Position numbers and translations under genes: made by a program. Positions 1-8,891 of a DNA stretch of 64,000 nt are shown piece after piece. The first letter of the stretch is position 1. The number at the start of each line of letters is the position of its first letter. The stretch comes from Thalassoglobus sp. JC818 (lineage in GTDB: Bacteria; Planctomycetota; Planctomycetia; Planctomycetales; Planctomycetaceae): positions 194,001 to 258,000 of the forward strand of contig NZ_JBFEFI010000003.1 of NCBI RefSeq assembly GCF_040717535.1, in the 5' to 3' direction. A model generated the notes under the pieces. The model was not told the DNA's origin. It saw only the letters and a program-made list of their open reading frames with translations, and did not search any database.

Positions 1-901
1 TGAAGTTTCTGTAGTGACTGTAGTGCAGAGTCTCATCGGCCTCGAAAGTTCGTTTTAAAAGATCGGCACTGATCTTCGAATGTTCTGCTAACAAGACGGC
101 ATCGTACAGATCTTTTCCCATGGCAAAGCAGTCCGTTGCCAACCAGAGCAGTTTCCAGGCCAATGACTGTTCGATAGTCGCTGTTCGCAACGGAATAGGA
201 GAGAAGGGACCGACAATGACATCGGTGAATTGTGGTTGCGATGGCATAGCCTCGCCGAAAACGAAATCCATTTGAATCGTTCCGTTGAGACGTGGATCGC
301 TAGTCTTCCACGGGACGATAATTCGCCTCCCTGGAGCCTTTTCGTATGTCCAGATTTCGTCAGTTGCAAACGGTGTGTCCGGAATGTGTAAAGAATCGTC
401 CACAACCGATCCGCGCAGAAGCTCGACAAGTTCCTCAATTAATTTCCTGGCTGGCTGTTGATTGATGCTCCAATTTTGCGGGGTAACGACCCAGTCCAGA
501 TCTCCTGGCTGCCTTGCCTGTTCACCGAACCAGGTGCGCAGCAAAACGCTGCCACGCAGAACGAGATGCTCAGCACATTCGGATTCGCTGATCAGTTTAA
601 GAATATGGTGAAGTACCTTCAGACGGTTTGTCTGCCACAGCTTCTCAACATCGGGCGAAGCGAACTGCGGTTCGCCAGCCCGAAAGCCTTCAACGAAGTG
701 ACGCAACGCGGGGTCGAAGTATTTTGGGCGAGACGTTCCCGAATTCGCGATTCCAGCTTCAAGAGTGCTTGGTGTCGATTGTGGGATCTTTGACTTCGAA
801 GAAGTTCGTGACGCTGCAGTTGTTATGCGGACGATTGACGTCGGTCGTAATACTGCACGTTCAAGCAGTTTCCGTATCCACTTCACGTTCTCTCCATCCA
901 T
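1..901 (-). CDS. AbiEii/AbiGii-like nucleotidyltransferase, 3' end beyond the window
   Basis: Open for 300 codons from an ATG at 901 to the window edge with no stop. Around residues 115-145 it carries a nucleotidyltransferase core of the AbiEii type (PF08843-like): LVLRGS followed by LLRTWFG and a PGDLDW acidic motif. A later strand, QMDFVFGE, could carry the third acidic residue. Residues 20-60 are Ser/Thr-rich and look like a flexible linker. The start lies inside the preceding gene (19-bp overlap, different frame), so translation is probably coupled. Known AbiEii-family enzymes transfer nucleotides and several act on tRNA ends as toxins, but no cognate antitoxin is visible. Its place behind hen1 and a RlaP gene suggests an RNA-end substrate; this is inference. 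I am fairly sure of the fold, less sure of the start. Confidence 0.75.
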   Translation of the reverse strand, partial: MDGENVKWIRKLLERAVLRPTSIVRITTAASRTSSKSKIPQSTPSTLEAGIANSGTSRPKYFDPALRHFVEGFRAGEPQFASPDVEKLWQTNRLKVLHHILKLISESECAEHLVLRGSVLLRTWFGEQARQPGDLDWVVTPQNWSINQQPARKLIEELVELLRGSVVDDSLHIPDTPFATDEIWTYEKAPGRRIIVPWKTSDPRLNGTIQMDFVFGEAMPSQPQFTDVIVGPFSPIPLRTATIEQSLAWKLLWLATDCFAMGKDLYDAVLLAEHSKISADLLKRTFEADETLHYSHYRNF

Positions 902-1515
902 CCAGAGTCGAGTTCGAAGTTGGTGTCATAAAGTACGAATTCATGTTCAGACTCAACGATTTCGATTCCTTCAGTATGAATCACATCGATGAGTTGATTG
1001 AATTGTTTGTAGCTTGTCGATAGCTCAGCCTTGTACACGCGCTGAGTGACAAAACGTTCTTGCATCCCGTCATCGCGGTGACGTCGAGCGTTTAGTGAGA
1101 GATGACCTCCATTGCGTTTCACGAATCTGGAGAGTTGATCGAAATCCGTTTCTCGTGGCAGCAGCAGTTTGAAATGATGCTCAAAGTATTGTTTGTGAAA
1201 TGATCGGTTCGGGGGTAGTTCGATCTGAGTTTCTGCAACGGGCAGTTCCAGTTCAATTTTGGTTCGGGCAACTTGGAATTTGTTCTGCGCAAGCTGCAGA
1301 GCAACAGATTGCGACCGCTTGAGCTGTGCTTCAAGAGTTCCTTGCCCTCGAAAGGAAATCATTGGCTGCGAAGGTGTGTTTCCACTGTCAAGGACGATGT
1401 GTGTCCACTTGAAGTCGTGGGCTGTTGCCCAGTCCTTTGCTCTTGTTGAGTCGCTGTTCGCGTCAAGAAGCAATGTCATATGAGTTTCAAAACGTGAGTT
1501 TGTCTGAGGTTTCAT
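883..1515 (-). CDS. Conserved hypothetical protein with two tandem copies of one unit, RNA-repair operon
   Basis: A 210-residue soluble protein with no signal peptide or membrane segment. I recognise the general look of a conserved bacterial family but cannot name a function. It is built from two similar halves: residues ~11-100 and ~107-200 align end to end. Each begins with a His followed by a hydrophobic strand (THMTLLLDA; HHFKLLLPR), then has a second His strand (THIVLD; GHLSLNARR), a Gln/Phe-rich strand (ISFRGQ; RFVTQR), an Ala/Leu helix, and an acidic strand ending in Asp (KIELELP; EHEFVLYD). It overlaps the upstream gene through TAATG and the downstream gene by 19 bp, so the three products are probably made together. 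A role in RNA-end processing is inferred only from context. Confidence 0.8.
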   Translation of the reverse strand: MKPQTNSRFETHMTLLLDANSDSTRAKDWATAHDFKWTHIVLDSGNTPSQPMISFRGQGTLEAQLKRSQSVALQLAQNKFQVARTKIELELPVAETQIELPPNRSFHKQYFEHHFKLLLPRETDFDQLSRFVKRNGGHLSLNARRHRDDGMQERFVTQRVYKAELSTSYKQFNQLIDVIHTEGIEIVESEHEFVLYDTNFELDSGWMERT

Positions 1516-2459
1516 TACAGCTCTCCAGCGGCAGCCCTCCGAGCTTTGATGAGAAACGCATTCGCTCTTTCATAGTTAGGTCGTTCCGGCAACTTTGTCC
1601 CGCTCAGTGCTTTGTCGAAGTCTGAGTGCAGGGCGAGTCGCCACTTCTCAGTTTCCTCCCAAGGTACCTCGCCTCTTTTGATTGCCAGGAGTTGGTCGCG
1701 GTGTTCATCTATCTGGACAGACACAAACCCATCTCGCAGCACTTTGATCCCAGAAATGAGTAACCGAATCAAATGCATGACGTGTTTCCACTTCACTTGG
1801 CCCTGATTGCGGATGTCTGCCTGCATCTTCTTGAACTGTGACATGACATAGCCGTTGTACGTCTGGTAGACGAGTCGAGACAAAAAAATCTCTCTGTTCG
1901 CCAGCAATTCGTCGGTCAACGGTGTTGTTTTCTCTATCAATGGAGAGTAGAGGCACTCCAGCACGTTTGGGTTCGCTTTCAACGCGAGTGTCAGGAACTT
2001 TTGGATCTCCCAGTAGGCTTCCTGTGTTGGCTCGCATTCGAGTTGTTCCGGAACACCATAAAGCGACCAGTGCAGTTCAGCAGGCGGCAAGTAGAATCCA
2101 CGTCGGTCGATGTCCGACTGGTCGTCCGCCAAGCCGTATGCCTGCGAGCCAATAATGCATTGAAAGATTACCCGCTCGAACAGATCGCTGCTGCCTGCTG
2201 TGAGATTGCTGTCACCGATCTCACCTTCCTTAAACTTGGCCAGCAGGGTCAATTCGCTAGTTTTGAGAGCCTCTTCGATGCCATCGGGAAACCGGACTCT
2301 GTAAGAGTGTTCAAGGTCTCTTGGTGCTTTGACCACAACACCGACCGAACCGCGAGGATGCAGCGTGCGACCGTTCTGGCCAACGATTTCCTTCAGTGCG
2401 ACAACCTGCGTGCCGACTGAGAATATCAAGTTGGGATGGATGTGAACTCGTTTAGCCAC
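1515..2459 (-). CDS. RlaP-family RNA-repair-associated nucleotidyltransferase
   Basis: A DNA-polymerase-beta-fold nucleotidyltransferase. The signature is GSQAYGLADDQSDIDRRGFY (residues ~103-122 from the start used here): the GS loop, then a DID acidic pair, as in the RlaP family (PF10127), which is known from bacterial RNA-repair operons. Residues ~12-75 form a separate small beta-rich domain (SVGTQVVALKEI ... GVVVKAP ... YRVRFPDG) resembling KOW or SH3-like barrels. The reading frame is open to an upstream start at 2549, but that would overlap hen1 by about 100 bp. I chose the GTG at 2459, whose GTGGCTAA overlaps the hen1 stop; a TTG about 25 bp further on is also possible. It ends in TAATG with the next gene. 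The RNA substrate and the nucleotide used cannot be told from sequence. Confidence 0.8.
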   Translation of the reverse strand: MAKRVHIHPNLIFSVGTQVVALKEIVGQNGRTLHPRGSVGVVVKAPRDLEHSYRVRFPDGIEEALKTSELTLLAKFKEGEIGDSNLTAGSSDLFERVIFQCIIGSQAYGLADDQSDIDRRGFYLPPAELHWSLYGVPEQLECEPTQEAYWEIQKFLTLALKANPNVLECLYSPLIEKTTPLTDELLANREIFLSRLVYQTYNGYVMSQFKKMQADIRNQGQVKWKHVMHLIRLLISGIKVLRDGFVSVQIDEHRDQLLAIKRGEVPWEETEKWRLALHSDFDKALSGTKLPERPNYERANAFLIKARRAAAGEL

Positions 2460-3849
2460 GCTCGAAAACTCCCATTTGTGTCGGCGATCCGGCTTCCTCG
2501 TCTTCCGGTCCGACCGGAAGGAAACGAACCGAGTAACCGTTCTGTTCACTAACTCGATGGGCCCAGTCTTGGAACTCCTGACGCGTCCACTCGAACCGAT
2601 GATCGGAGTGCCGGAATTGGCCAGCTGGCAGTGTTTCCCACATGACGTTGTATTCTTGATTTGGAGTTGTCAGAACGATTGTCTGAGGCCGGGCGAACTC
2701 GAACAAAACTCGCTCAAAGGCAGACAGTCTCGGTGGGTCAAGATGTTCGATGACTTCGACCACCGCTGCCGCGTCAAAGCCTTCCAGTCGTTTATCTCGG
2801 TAGATCAGTGAGCCATGAATTAACTCTATCCGCTCGACTTGTCGATCTGGAAGTCGTTCATAACCAAGCCTTCTCACTGCACGCTCCAGGGATTGCACCG
2901 ACACATCCATGCCTACAATTTTTTCGAATTGACGATCCTCAAGGAGTACACGAAGGAGTTTCCCTTCGCCACAGCCTAGGTCGAGCACAGACTTGGCACC
3001 ACTTGCTCGGAGCGCTGTCGTGACCGCACCATGGCGTTGATCGTTGAGGCTCAACGTCTTCTCGAGTGTTTCTTCCTGCTGCTCCTTTGCTGCCAGCTCA
3101 TTCGATATCCCGTCGCCCTCATCATCGATCAGCCGGGCGAGCGCCTCTCGATAAAGAATGGACCGATGTTTAAGGTAACGACGCGTTATGTGTTCCTTTT
3201 CCGGGTGAGTAGCCAACCAACCGCCCCCCTTAGTCAGCAACTTCTCCAGTTCATCTTCACCGACGAAGTAGTGCTTCTCGTTGTCAAACACGGGAATCAG
3301 TACGTACAAGTGCGTGAGCAGTTCGGAGAGTGTCTTCGTCCCTTGTATTGTGGCTGAGTAGTAAGGACTCTCGCCCCACTCGGGGAACTGTTCGTCAAGC
3401 GGATGCCGCACAGCTTCAACTGCATAGCCCAGAGGTTCAAACATGCGATGAAGGAATCCCTCACCACCCCGGACGGGTAGGACATCCAGACGAGCAGTCA
3501 ATGGGATCTCAGTTGTGACGAGTTCCGGTCGATCTTTGCAGCGACCGCCCATCGCTGTGCCGAAGACTTGTGCAATTGCCACACTCATGAAGGATGAAGC
3601 GACATACGGCCGGTCATTCACGTAGTGGCCGAGCAAGAAGCTCGCGTTCCGATTCTTTCCGCGAACCATGCCGATCGGGTCGACATCGAGCATTAAACAC
3701 GCCGTGCAGCGGTCTTCCGTGGCTTCGGGATAGAAGACGTGGGCCTGCCCGAAGCTGAGATGAAAACTCTGAAAGCGATCTGGATGCTTGTGCAGTAAGT
3801 ACCCAAGGTCGCTGGCCGGTTTGTGTTTCGTGGAAATCGTCAGGAGCAT
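2452..3849 (-). CDS. hen1: Bacterial Hen1, 3'-terminal RNA ribose 2'-O-methyltransferase
   Basis: A 465-residue two-domain protein of full family length. Residues 1-~240 are the Hen1 N-terminal domain, with the usual opening MLLTISTKHKPASDLGYLLH, which decides for the ATG at 3849 rather than the GTG six bases upstream. Residues ~280-465 are the SAM-dependent methyltransferase, with the glycine loop VLDLGCGEGK and the metal-binding EVIEHLDP motif that sets Hen1 apart from ordinary methyltransferases. In studied bacteria Hen1 works with Pnkp, methylating the 2'-OH at the 3' end of a cleaved RNA before ligation so that the repaired RNA resists being cut again at that site. No pnkp gene is in the window, but the operon runs off the left edge, where it could lie. 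First gene of the operon; a 650-bp gap lies upstream. Confidence 0.93.
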   Translation of the reverse strand: MLLTISTKHKPASDLGYLLHKHPDRFQSFHLSFGQAHVFYPEATEDRCTACLMLDVDPIGMVRGKNRNASFLLGHYVNDRPYVASSFMSVAIAQVFGTAMGGRCKDRPELVTTEIPLTARLDVLPVRGGEGFLHRMFEPLGYAVEAVRHPLDEQFPEWGESPYYSATIQGTKTLSELLTHLYVLIPVFDNEKHYFVGEDELEKLLTKGGGWLATHPEKEHITRRYLKHRSILYREALARLIDDEGDGISNELAAKEQQEETLEKTLSLNDQRHGAVTTALRASGAKSVLDLGCGEGKLLRVLLEDRQFEKIVGMDVSVQSLERAVRRLGYERLPDRQVERIELIHGSLIYRDKRLEGFDAAAVVEVIEHLDPPRLSAFERVLFEFARPQTIVLTTPNQEYNVMWETLPAGQFRHSDHRFEWTRQEFQDWAHRVSEQNGYSVRFLPVGPEDEEAGSPTQMGVFERG

Positions 3850-4498
3850 GAGCACATCTTACTTGATGTCACTGGCTGGGAAGCGAGTTCTGATTATCTG
3901 TGTCGAACCCTGTTATCACCATCCTGGGACACTCAATCGACGTCAATGGCTCGCACTTCACAGCAAGTTTTCAGGTCGCCGCCAAAGATGCCGCTTGCTT
4001 GAAACGATGTGTCGCCGAGGAAGGACCTCAATAGATGCCTTCACGTAAAGCTTTCGGACATGTCGTTCAGTGAGGCAACTACACGTTCAATACGGTATGT
4101 GCAGATCTGTTGTGATGGACGTGGAGCAGATTTGTCTTAGAGTTCTTGAAGTGCACAGCTGAACGATTTCAGTTTTCGCGATTCAGAATCGTTAGTTGGC
4201 GTTCCGCATTTACAGAATCACTCTTGAAGAAGAGATTGAGGAATCGAAATCCTGACACTGAAACTCTTCGATTGGATCGAACTGCGCGTTCACTGGCGAC
4301 CAAATGAATTTGTACTGCTGACTGGTCGAGTGCCGTCCTGAGGGCACGCTGGTATTTGACGTTCGATCGAATCCAGGCACCGACGAGTGATTGCATAGGA
4401 ACTTTATCCGTAGAATCTCGATCGGTTCTTCATCGAGTTGATGACCGATCTCCAAGCTACTTTCGTGTAGGCAGTAGTCCCTCACTCTACCAAATTCC
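3850..4498. other. 650-bp gap between RND permease and hen1
   Basis: I see no convincing gene. Short open frames on the minus strand (for example 4169-4396) have no recognisable motif, signal or ribosome binding site. The stretch should hold the promoter of the hen1 operon, but I cannot pick a clear -35/-10 pair by eye. Confidence 0.5.
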
Positions 4499-7400
4499 TC
4501 AAGTCGATTCTGGGCGGATGCGGTAGAGGAGGCTGTAGAGTGTGGGGACCATCACCATGGTGAGGAGTGTTCCGGCGATCAGGCCGAAGAAGATTGTGAC
4601 TGCCAGCGCGACCCAGAAAACGTCCTGAAGCATTGGAAGCACTCCCAGCACCGTTGTTCCGGCGGCGTTGACGACCGGGTTCAAACGAGAGACTGCTGCT
4701 TCGACGACGGCGTTGTATGGAGTGAGTCCTTTCGAGAGGTTGGAATTCACTTCATCCAGTAGCACAACAACATTCTTGATCATCATGCCTGAAAGGCTCA
4801 TCGCTCCGAGCAGGGCGATAAATCCGAAGGGGGTCTGTGTCATTAACAAACCGCTGGTGATTCCGATCATGACAAAGGGGATCACCATCATGCAGATCAG
4901 CATCGGTCGAAAAGCGTTAAACAGTGCCACGAGAATGAACAGCATCACAACCAGTGCAGGCACGATGCCTGGGACGAGCGCGTCTTGAGATTGCTTTGCG
5001 CTCCAGTATTCACCGTCCCAATCGAGTCGATATCCCGGCGGCAGTTCGATCGCTTCAAATTTTTCTAAAACGGAGTTACGAAGAGTTGGGGCTGTGACGT
5101 CGTTGGGGGAACACTGAACTGTGATCGATCGCCTGCGATCCCAACGCCAGATGATTGGATCTTCCCAGGGAAGTCGAATTCCATCGATCACCTGTAAGAC
5201 GGGGATGGAGTGAGAGGAGAGATGCGAAGTGACTTGTAATTCATCAATTGCAGCTGCCGCTTGGACTCGCTCTTTCTCGATGTTTCGAGCCACGATCGGA
5301 ATGAGATCGTCCCCTTCGCGGAATTGTCCGACAACAATTCCATCGGATGATCGTTTCATTGCCCGGGCGAGATCTTCTCTGGATACTCCTGCCCACCGGG
5401 CGCGCTCATCGCTGAATTCGGGAATGACTGCTCGAGTTCGTTCTCTCCAGTTTACACGCACTTCTTTGGCATCCGGAGACTCACGAAGAATGTTGGCACC
5501 TTGTTCGGCGAGATTTCTTAAGATCTCAGGATCAGCGTTCGCTGGCCCACTGAATCGTGCTTCGATCTTCCAATCGTCGAACGCGCCGACGGCATACTTT
5601 CTCACGCGAACCATCGCTTCCGGGACGTTCGCGCGGACCCAAGCATCGGTCTCCGCGACAAGCTGATTGACGCCGTCGAGCGAATTTGTGTTGACGATAA
5701 TCTGAGCGTATGAGGAGTAAGGATCTTCTGCACTCACCGGGAGGTAAAACCGGGGCGGACCTTTTCCAACGAAGGCACTTGTCGATGTCGTCGCTGGGTG
5801 TTTCAGCAGGAACTGCTCGATCTTCTCAAGATCGGCACTTGTCTGCTGAATTCGGGTTCCTTGCGGAGCCCAGTAATCGATCATCACCTGTAAGCGACTG
5901 GAGTCTGGAAAGTAGAGCTTTGGGACGAAACGAAAGCTGACGAAAGAGACTGCCAGCAGGCCGACCATGCATCCTAAAAAGAGGATTCGGTAGCGAATCG
6001 TCCAACTCAGCAAGCTTCGAAAACGCTGATAAAGTTTCCCTTGGTAGGGGGAGTCTTCAGCCTGACCCGGTTTAGGGGCTGGCAACATCGCCATGCACAT
6101 GATCGGTGCGATGGTGACGCAAAAGACCCAACTGAGAACCAACGAAATGGCAACGACTGTGAACAGGCTTCCCGCATATTCTCCGGTGTCGTAGCTGGAG
6201 GCGAAGATAGGATAAAACGCCATGCAGGCAACCACAGTCGCTCCCAGCAGCGGCCATGCTGGACCAGAAGCTGCTTCAATCGCTGCTTTTCTGCGGTCCA
6301 TTCCCTGAGCGATCCGAATCATGATTCCATCGGTGACGACAATGGCGTTATCGACCATCATTCCCATCGCGATGATCAAAGCCCCGAGGGAAATTCGATG
6401 CAGATCGATTCCGAAAATCGCCATGACGATGAACGTTCCGAGGATCGGAAAGACGAGACCGCTAATCCCGATAATAATTCCGGCACGTACCCCCATTGTG
6501 ATCGCCAGCAACGCGAGCACAATGGCGACGGCTTCGAGAAGACTGATCATAAACGCGCGAATCGACTCGCTCACCTGATCCGACTGCCATGAGATTCTCT
6601 CGACATTAATGCCCACCGGAAGTTCGGCGACCAACTCGGAAATTCGCTGATCGATTCTTTGTCCGACGGTGACGATATTCTCTCCAGCACCCGGAGCAAG
6701 TGCCATTGCAATCGCCTGCCGGCCATTGTGTCGCAGCATCGAACTTGGAGGTTCGACGTAACCGAAAGAAACCGTGGCGAAATCTCGGATTCGCACGATT
6801 TCGTTTCGACCTTCGATCACGCTGGTGATCGCGAGATTTCCAATATCCTCAGGCGTGTGAAATTCTCCTGTCGGAGCGACGCGGAGTCTTTGAGTATCCA
6901 GGTCCACTCCGCCTGCATCAACGACCAGATTCTGTGTCTGAAGCGTTTGCATCACCTGGTTAGGCGTCAAACCCAGAGCGGCTAATTGAGCGTTTGAAAC
7001 TTCAATGTAGACTCGCTTGTCTTGTGCTCCCCACAGGTCCACTCGAGCGACGCCGGGGACGACACTCAGCTCTTTACGCATATCTTTGACATAGCGTTCA
7101 AGCTCCGCGTAGCTGTATCCGTCACTGCTGACAGCTAGGAGAAAACCGAACACGTAACCGAAGTCGTCTCCGACCTTCGGCTTCCCGGCACCGGGAGGCA
7201 GCGTCGGTTCGATGTCTTGGACTTTCTTCCTGAGATTGTCCCAGACCTGTGGGAGCCGATCTGACCAGTAATTACTTTTAATGTCGACTTTTATAATCGA
7301 CAAGCCAGCCCGAGAATTGGAGTAGACGTTTTTTAACTCCACCATCTCCTGCAGCTTTGTTTCAATTCGATCAGTTACTTCCAGTTCGACTTGTTCTGCG

Positions 7401-7564
7401 CTCGCGCCGGGATAAGTCGTTGTGATGACGGCAGTTTTTACAGAGAACTCAGGGTCTTCCAACTGCCCCAGCTGGAAGTAACAAAAGATACCACCCACCA
7501 CGATTAGAAAAATCGCGAAATAGGTGATCGCCCGATTGTCGATCGCCATTGAGGTGAGATTCAT
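4499..7564 (-). CDS. RND efflux transporter, inner-membrane permease (AcrB/MexF superfamily)
   Basis: A proton-driven multidrug-type pump subunit. From the ATG at 7564 the protein is about 1021 residues, the usual size. It starts with the first membrane helix (AIDNRAITYFAIFLIVVGG), then a large periplasmic loop with the PGASAEQVE element, helices 2-6 with GMMVDNAIVVTD (the helix-4 Asp pair region used in proton transfer), a second periplasmic domain and a second helix bundle (GIVPALVVMLFILVALFNAF; LSGMMIKNVVVLLDE). The frame is open further upstream, but a GGAGGGAAG ribosome site sits just before 7564 and the adaptor gene stops 4 bp away, so the two are co-translated. No outer-membrane factor is adjacent; it may share the one at 17.7 kb or another elsewhere. 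Confidence 0.93.
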   Translation of the reverse strand: MNLTSMAIDNRAITYFAIFLIVVGGIFCYFQLGQLEDPEFSVKTAVITTTYPGASAEQVELEVTDRIETKLQEMVELKNVYSNSRAGLSIIKVDIKSNYWSDRLPQVWDNLRKKVQDIEPTLPPGAGKPKVGDDFGYVFGFLLAVSSDGYSYAELERYVKDMRKELSVVPGVARVDLWGAQDKRVYIEVSNAQLAALGLTPNQVMQTLQTQNLVVDAGGVDLDTQRLRVAPTGEFHTPEDIGNLAITSVIEGRNEIVRIRDFATVSFGYVEPPSSMLRHNGRQAIAMALAPGAGENIVTVGQRIDQRISELVAELPVGINVERISWQSDQVSESIRAFMISLLEAVAIVLALLAITMGVRAGIIIGISGLVFPILGTFIVMAIFGIDLHRISLGALIIAMGMMVDNAIVVTDGIMIRIAQGMDRRKAAIEAASGPAWPLLGATVVACMAFYPIFASSYDTGEYAGSLFTVVAISLVLSWVFCVTIAPIMCMAMLPAPKPGQAEDSPYQGKLYQRFRSLLSWTIRYRILFLGCMVGLLAVSFVSFRFVPKLYFPDSSRLQVMIDYWAPQGTRIQQTSADLEKIEQFLLKHPATTSTSAFVGKGPPRFYLPVSAEDPYSSYAQIIVNTNSLDGVNQLVAETDAWVRANVPEAMVRVRKYAVGAFDDWKIEARFSGPANADPEILRNLAEQGANILRESPDAKEVRVNWRERTRAVIPEFSDERARWAGVSREDLARAMKRSSDGIVVGQFREGDDLIPIVARNIEKERVQAAAAIDELQVTSHLSSHSIPVLQVIDGIRLPWEDPIIWRWDRRRSITVQCSPNDVTAPTLRNSVLEKFEAIELPPGYRLDWDGEYWSAKQSQDALVPGIVPALVVMLFILVALFNAFRPMLICMMVIPFVMIGITSGLLMTQTPFGFIALLGAMSLSGMMIKNVVVLLDEVNSNLSKGLTPYNAVVEAAVSRLNPVVNAAGTTVLGVLPMLQDVFWVALAVTIFFGLIAGTLLTMVMVPTLYSLLYRIRPEST

Positions 7565-7568
7565 CGGT

Positions 7569-8891
7569 TCACTTCCCTCCTTCGTTGAGAATCGTGACTT
7601 TCTGACTCTCACGAAGTGAGTTGACACCGGAAGTGATCACCCATTCGCCGCGTTCCAGTCCTTCCACAACAGTGAGCCCGAACGGAGTTAATTCTCCGAC
7701 TTGAATTTCACGTCGAGTGACTTCTCCTCCCCCTTCCGGAACGATCCAGACGAAGTTCTCTTGTCCTGTTTCCGCCGCAAATATCGCAGCAGGAGGAACA
7801 ATGATTGCACCTTCGTCGGCCTTCTCTCCCTCTTCCGGCTTGTTCTGTACCGTCGCAGCCATGCCTGGAAGAATCCGCACATCCTCCGGTTGATCGATCT
7901 CTACAGTGACCGGGAAAGTCCGCGTTGTTTGAGATGCTTCGCTTCCGATTTTTGTGACATGACCGACAAACTCCCGGTCTGCAAAGGCATCAAAGTGACA
8001 GCTGACCTGTTTGACTAGCGGGACTAATGGGATCACGCTTTCTGGAATCTGGATGGTGATTTCGATTCTAGAAAGATCCAAAAGCCGCACGATTGGCTGC
8101 TCTGTTTGAACGGTTTGAAAATTCTCGACATATGTCGCGGCGATCTCTCCACCGAATGGTGAATGAAGAACGGAATCGTCGAGTTGATTCTGAGCCGCAC
8201 TGACAGCTGCCTCGAGCGCGCGAATCTCAGATCGCTTAGCTTCCAGGTCTTCCGGCCTGGCTCCTTTCATTCCAATGTTCAATGACTCTTTCGCAGTGGC
8301 CAGCTGCGCTTCCGTCCGTGCAGCTCTTGCTTCAGCAATTTCATAGTCCTGCTGAGTCGTCGCTTGACGCTCCATCAATCGCTTCTCGCGATCAAATTCG
8401 AGCACTGCTTGTTGGTGCGTTGCTTCTGCCTCTGCGACTGCCGATTTAAGTTGCTCGATTTCCTCAGGACGAGCACCGGTTTCCATCGCAGATAAGTTGG
8501 CTCGAGCCCTCTCCAGATTCCCTTGGGCACTCGCCAGGGCGACCTGAAAATCACGAGGATCGATCACCGCGATGACGTCCCCCTTCCTCACCGTGTCTCC
8601 GACTTCGACGGGAAAGGAAATGAGCGGGCCAGAAACCTGAAATGATAGATCGACCTCATCTCGAGCGGCAGCTCGCCCAGGAAACTGCCGTCCTTTAACG
8701 CCTGTCAGATCGCCGAGTTTCATAGCTCGGACAGGACGAATCGTTTCCACCACCTGTTTCTGTTCCTTGCAACCAGCGCTTAGGAACAGGCTTAAAATCA
8801 ATGTGGTGACTACTGGACGCAGAGAGAAACATGGCGAGTGCTTCTCTGGATCCGCCTTTTCGCCGCATCGCCGCAGAGCGTGGTGTGTCAT
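7569..8891 (-). CDS. RND efflux periplasmic adaptor, lipoprotein
   Basis: A membrane-fusion protein that links the permease to an outer-membrane channel. From the ATG at 8891 it has an N-terminal lipoprotein signal, LILSLFLSAGC, so Cys would be acylated and the protein anchored in the inner membrane. The family layout follows: barrel-sandwich strand GRAAARDEVDLSFQVSGPL with VGDTVRKGDVIAVIDPRDF, a long alpha-hairpin rich in Glu/Ala/Gln (about residues 100-230), the returning lipoyl half (VLHSPFGGEIAATYVENFQ), a beta-barrel domain and a C-terminal membrane-proximal domain. The frame extends upstream to 8939, but AGG before 8891 and the signal-peptide length favour the later start. First gene of a two-gene operon with the permease. 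Confidence 0.9.
   Translation of the reverse strand: MTHHALRRCGEKADPEKHSPCFSLRPVVTTLILSLFLSAGCKEQKQVVETIRPVRAMKLGDLTGVKGRQFPGRAAARDEVDLSFQVSGPLISFPVEVGDTVRKGDVIAVIDPRDFQVALASAQGNLERARANLSAMETGARPEEIEQLKSAVAEAEATHQQAVLEFDREKRLMERQATTQQDYEIAEARAARTEAQLATAKESLNIGMKGARPEDLEAKRSEIRALEAAVSAAQNQLDDSVLHSPFGGEIAATYVENFQTVQTEQPIVRLLDLSRIEITIQIPESVIPLVPLVKQVSCHFDAFADREFVGHVTKIGSEASQTTRTFPVTVEIDQPEDVRILPGMAATVQNKPEEGEKADEGAIIVPPAAIFAAETGQENFVWIVPEGGGEVTRREIQVGELTPFGLTVVEGLERGEWVITSGVNSLRESQKVTILNEGGK

Noticed and set aside
88-438. 116-codon minus-strand frame
   Set aside because: Lies within the AbiEii-like gene in another frame and has Arg/Ser-rich shadow composition.
6041-6592. 183-codon plus-strand frame inside the RND permease
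   Set aside because: Antisense shadow of a clear gene, His/Asp/Arg-rich, no motif.
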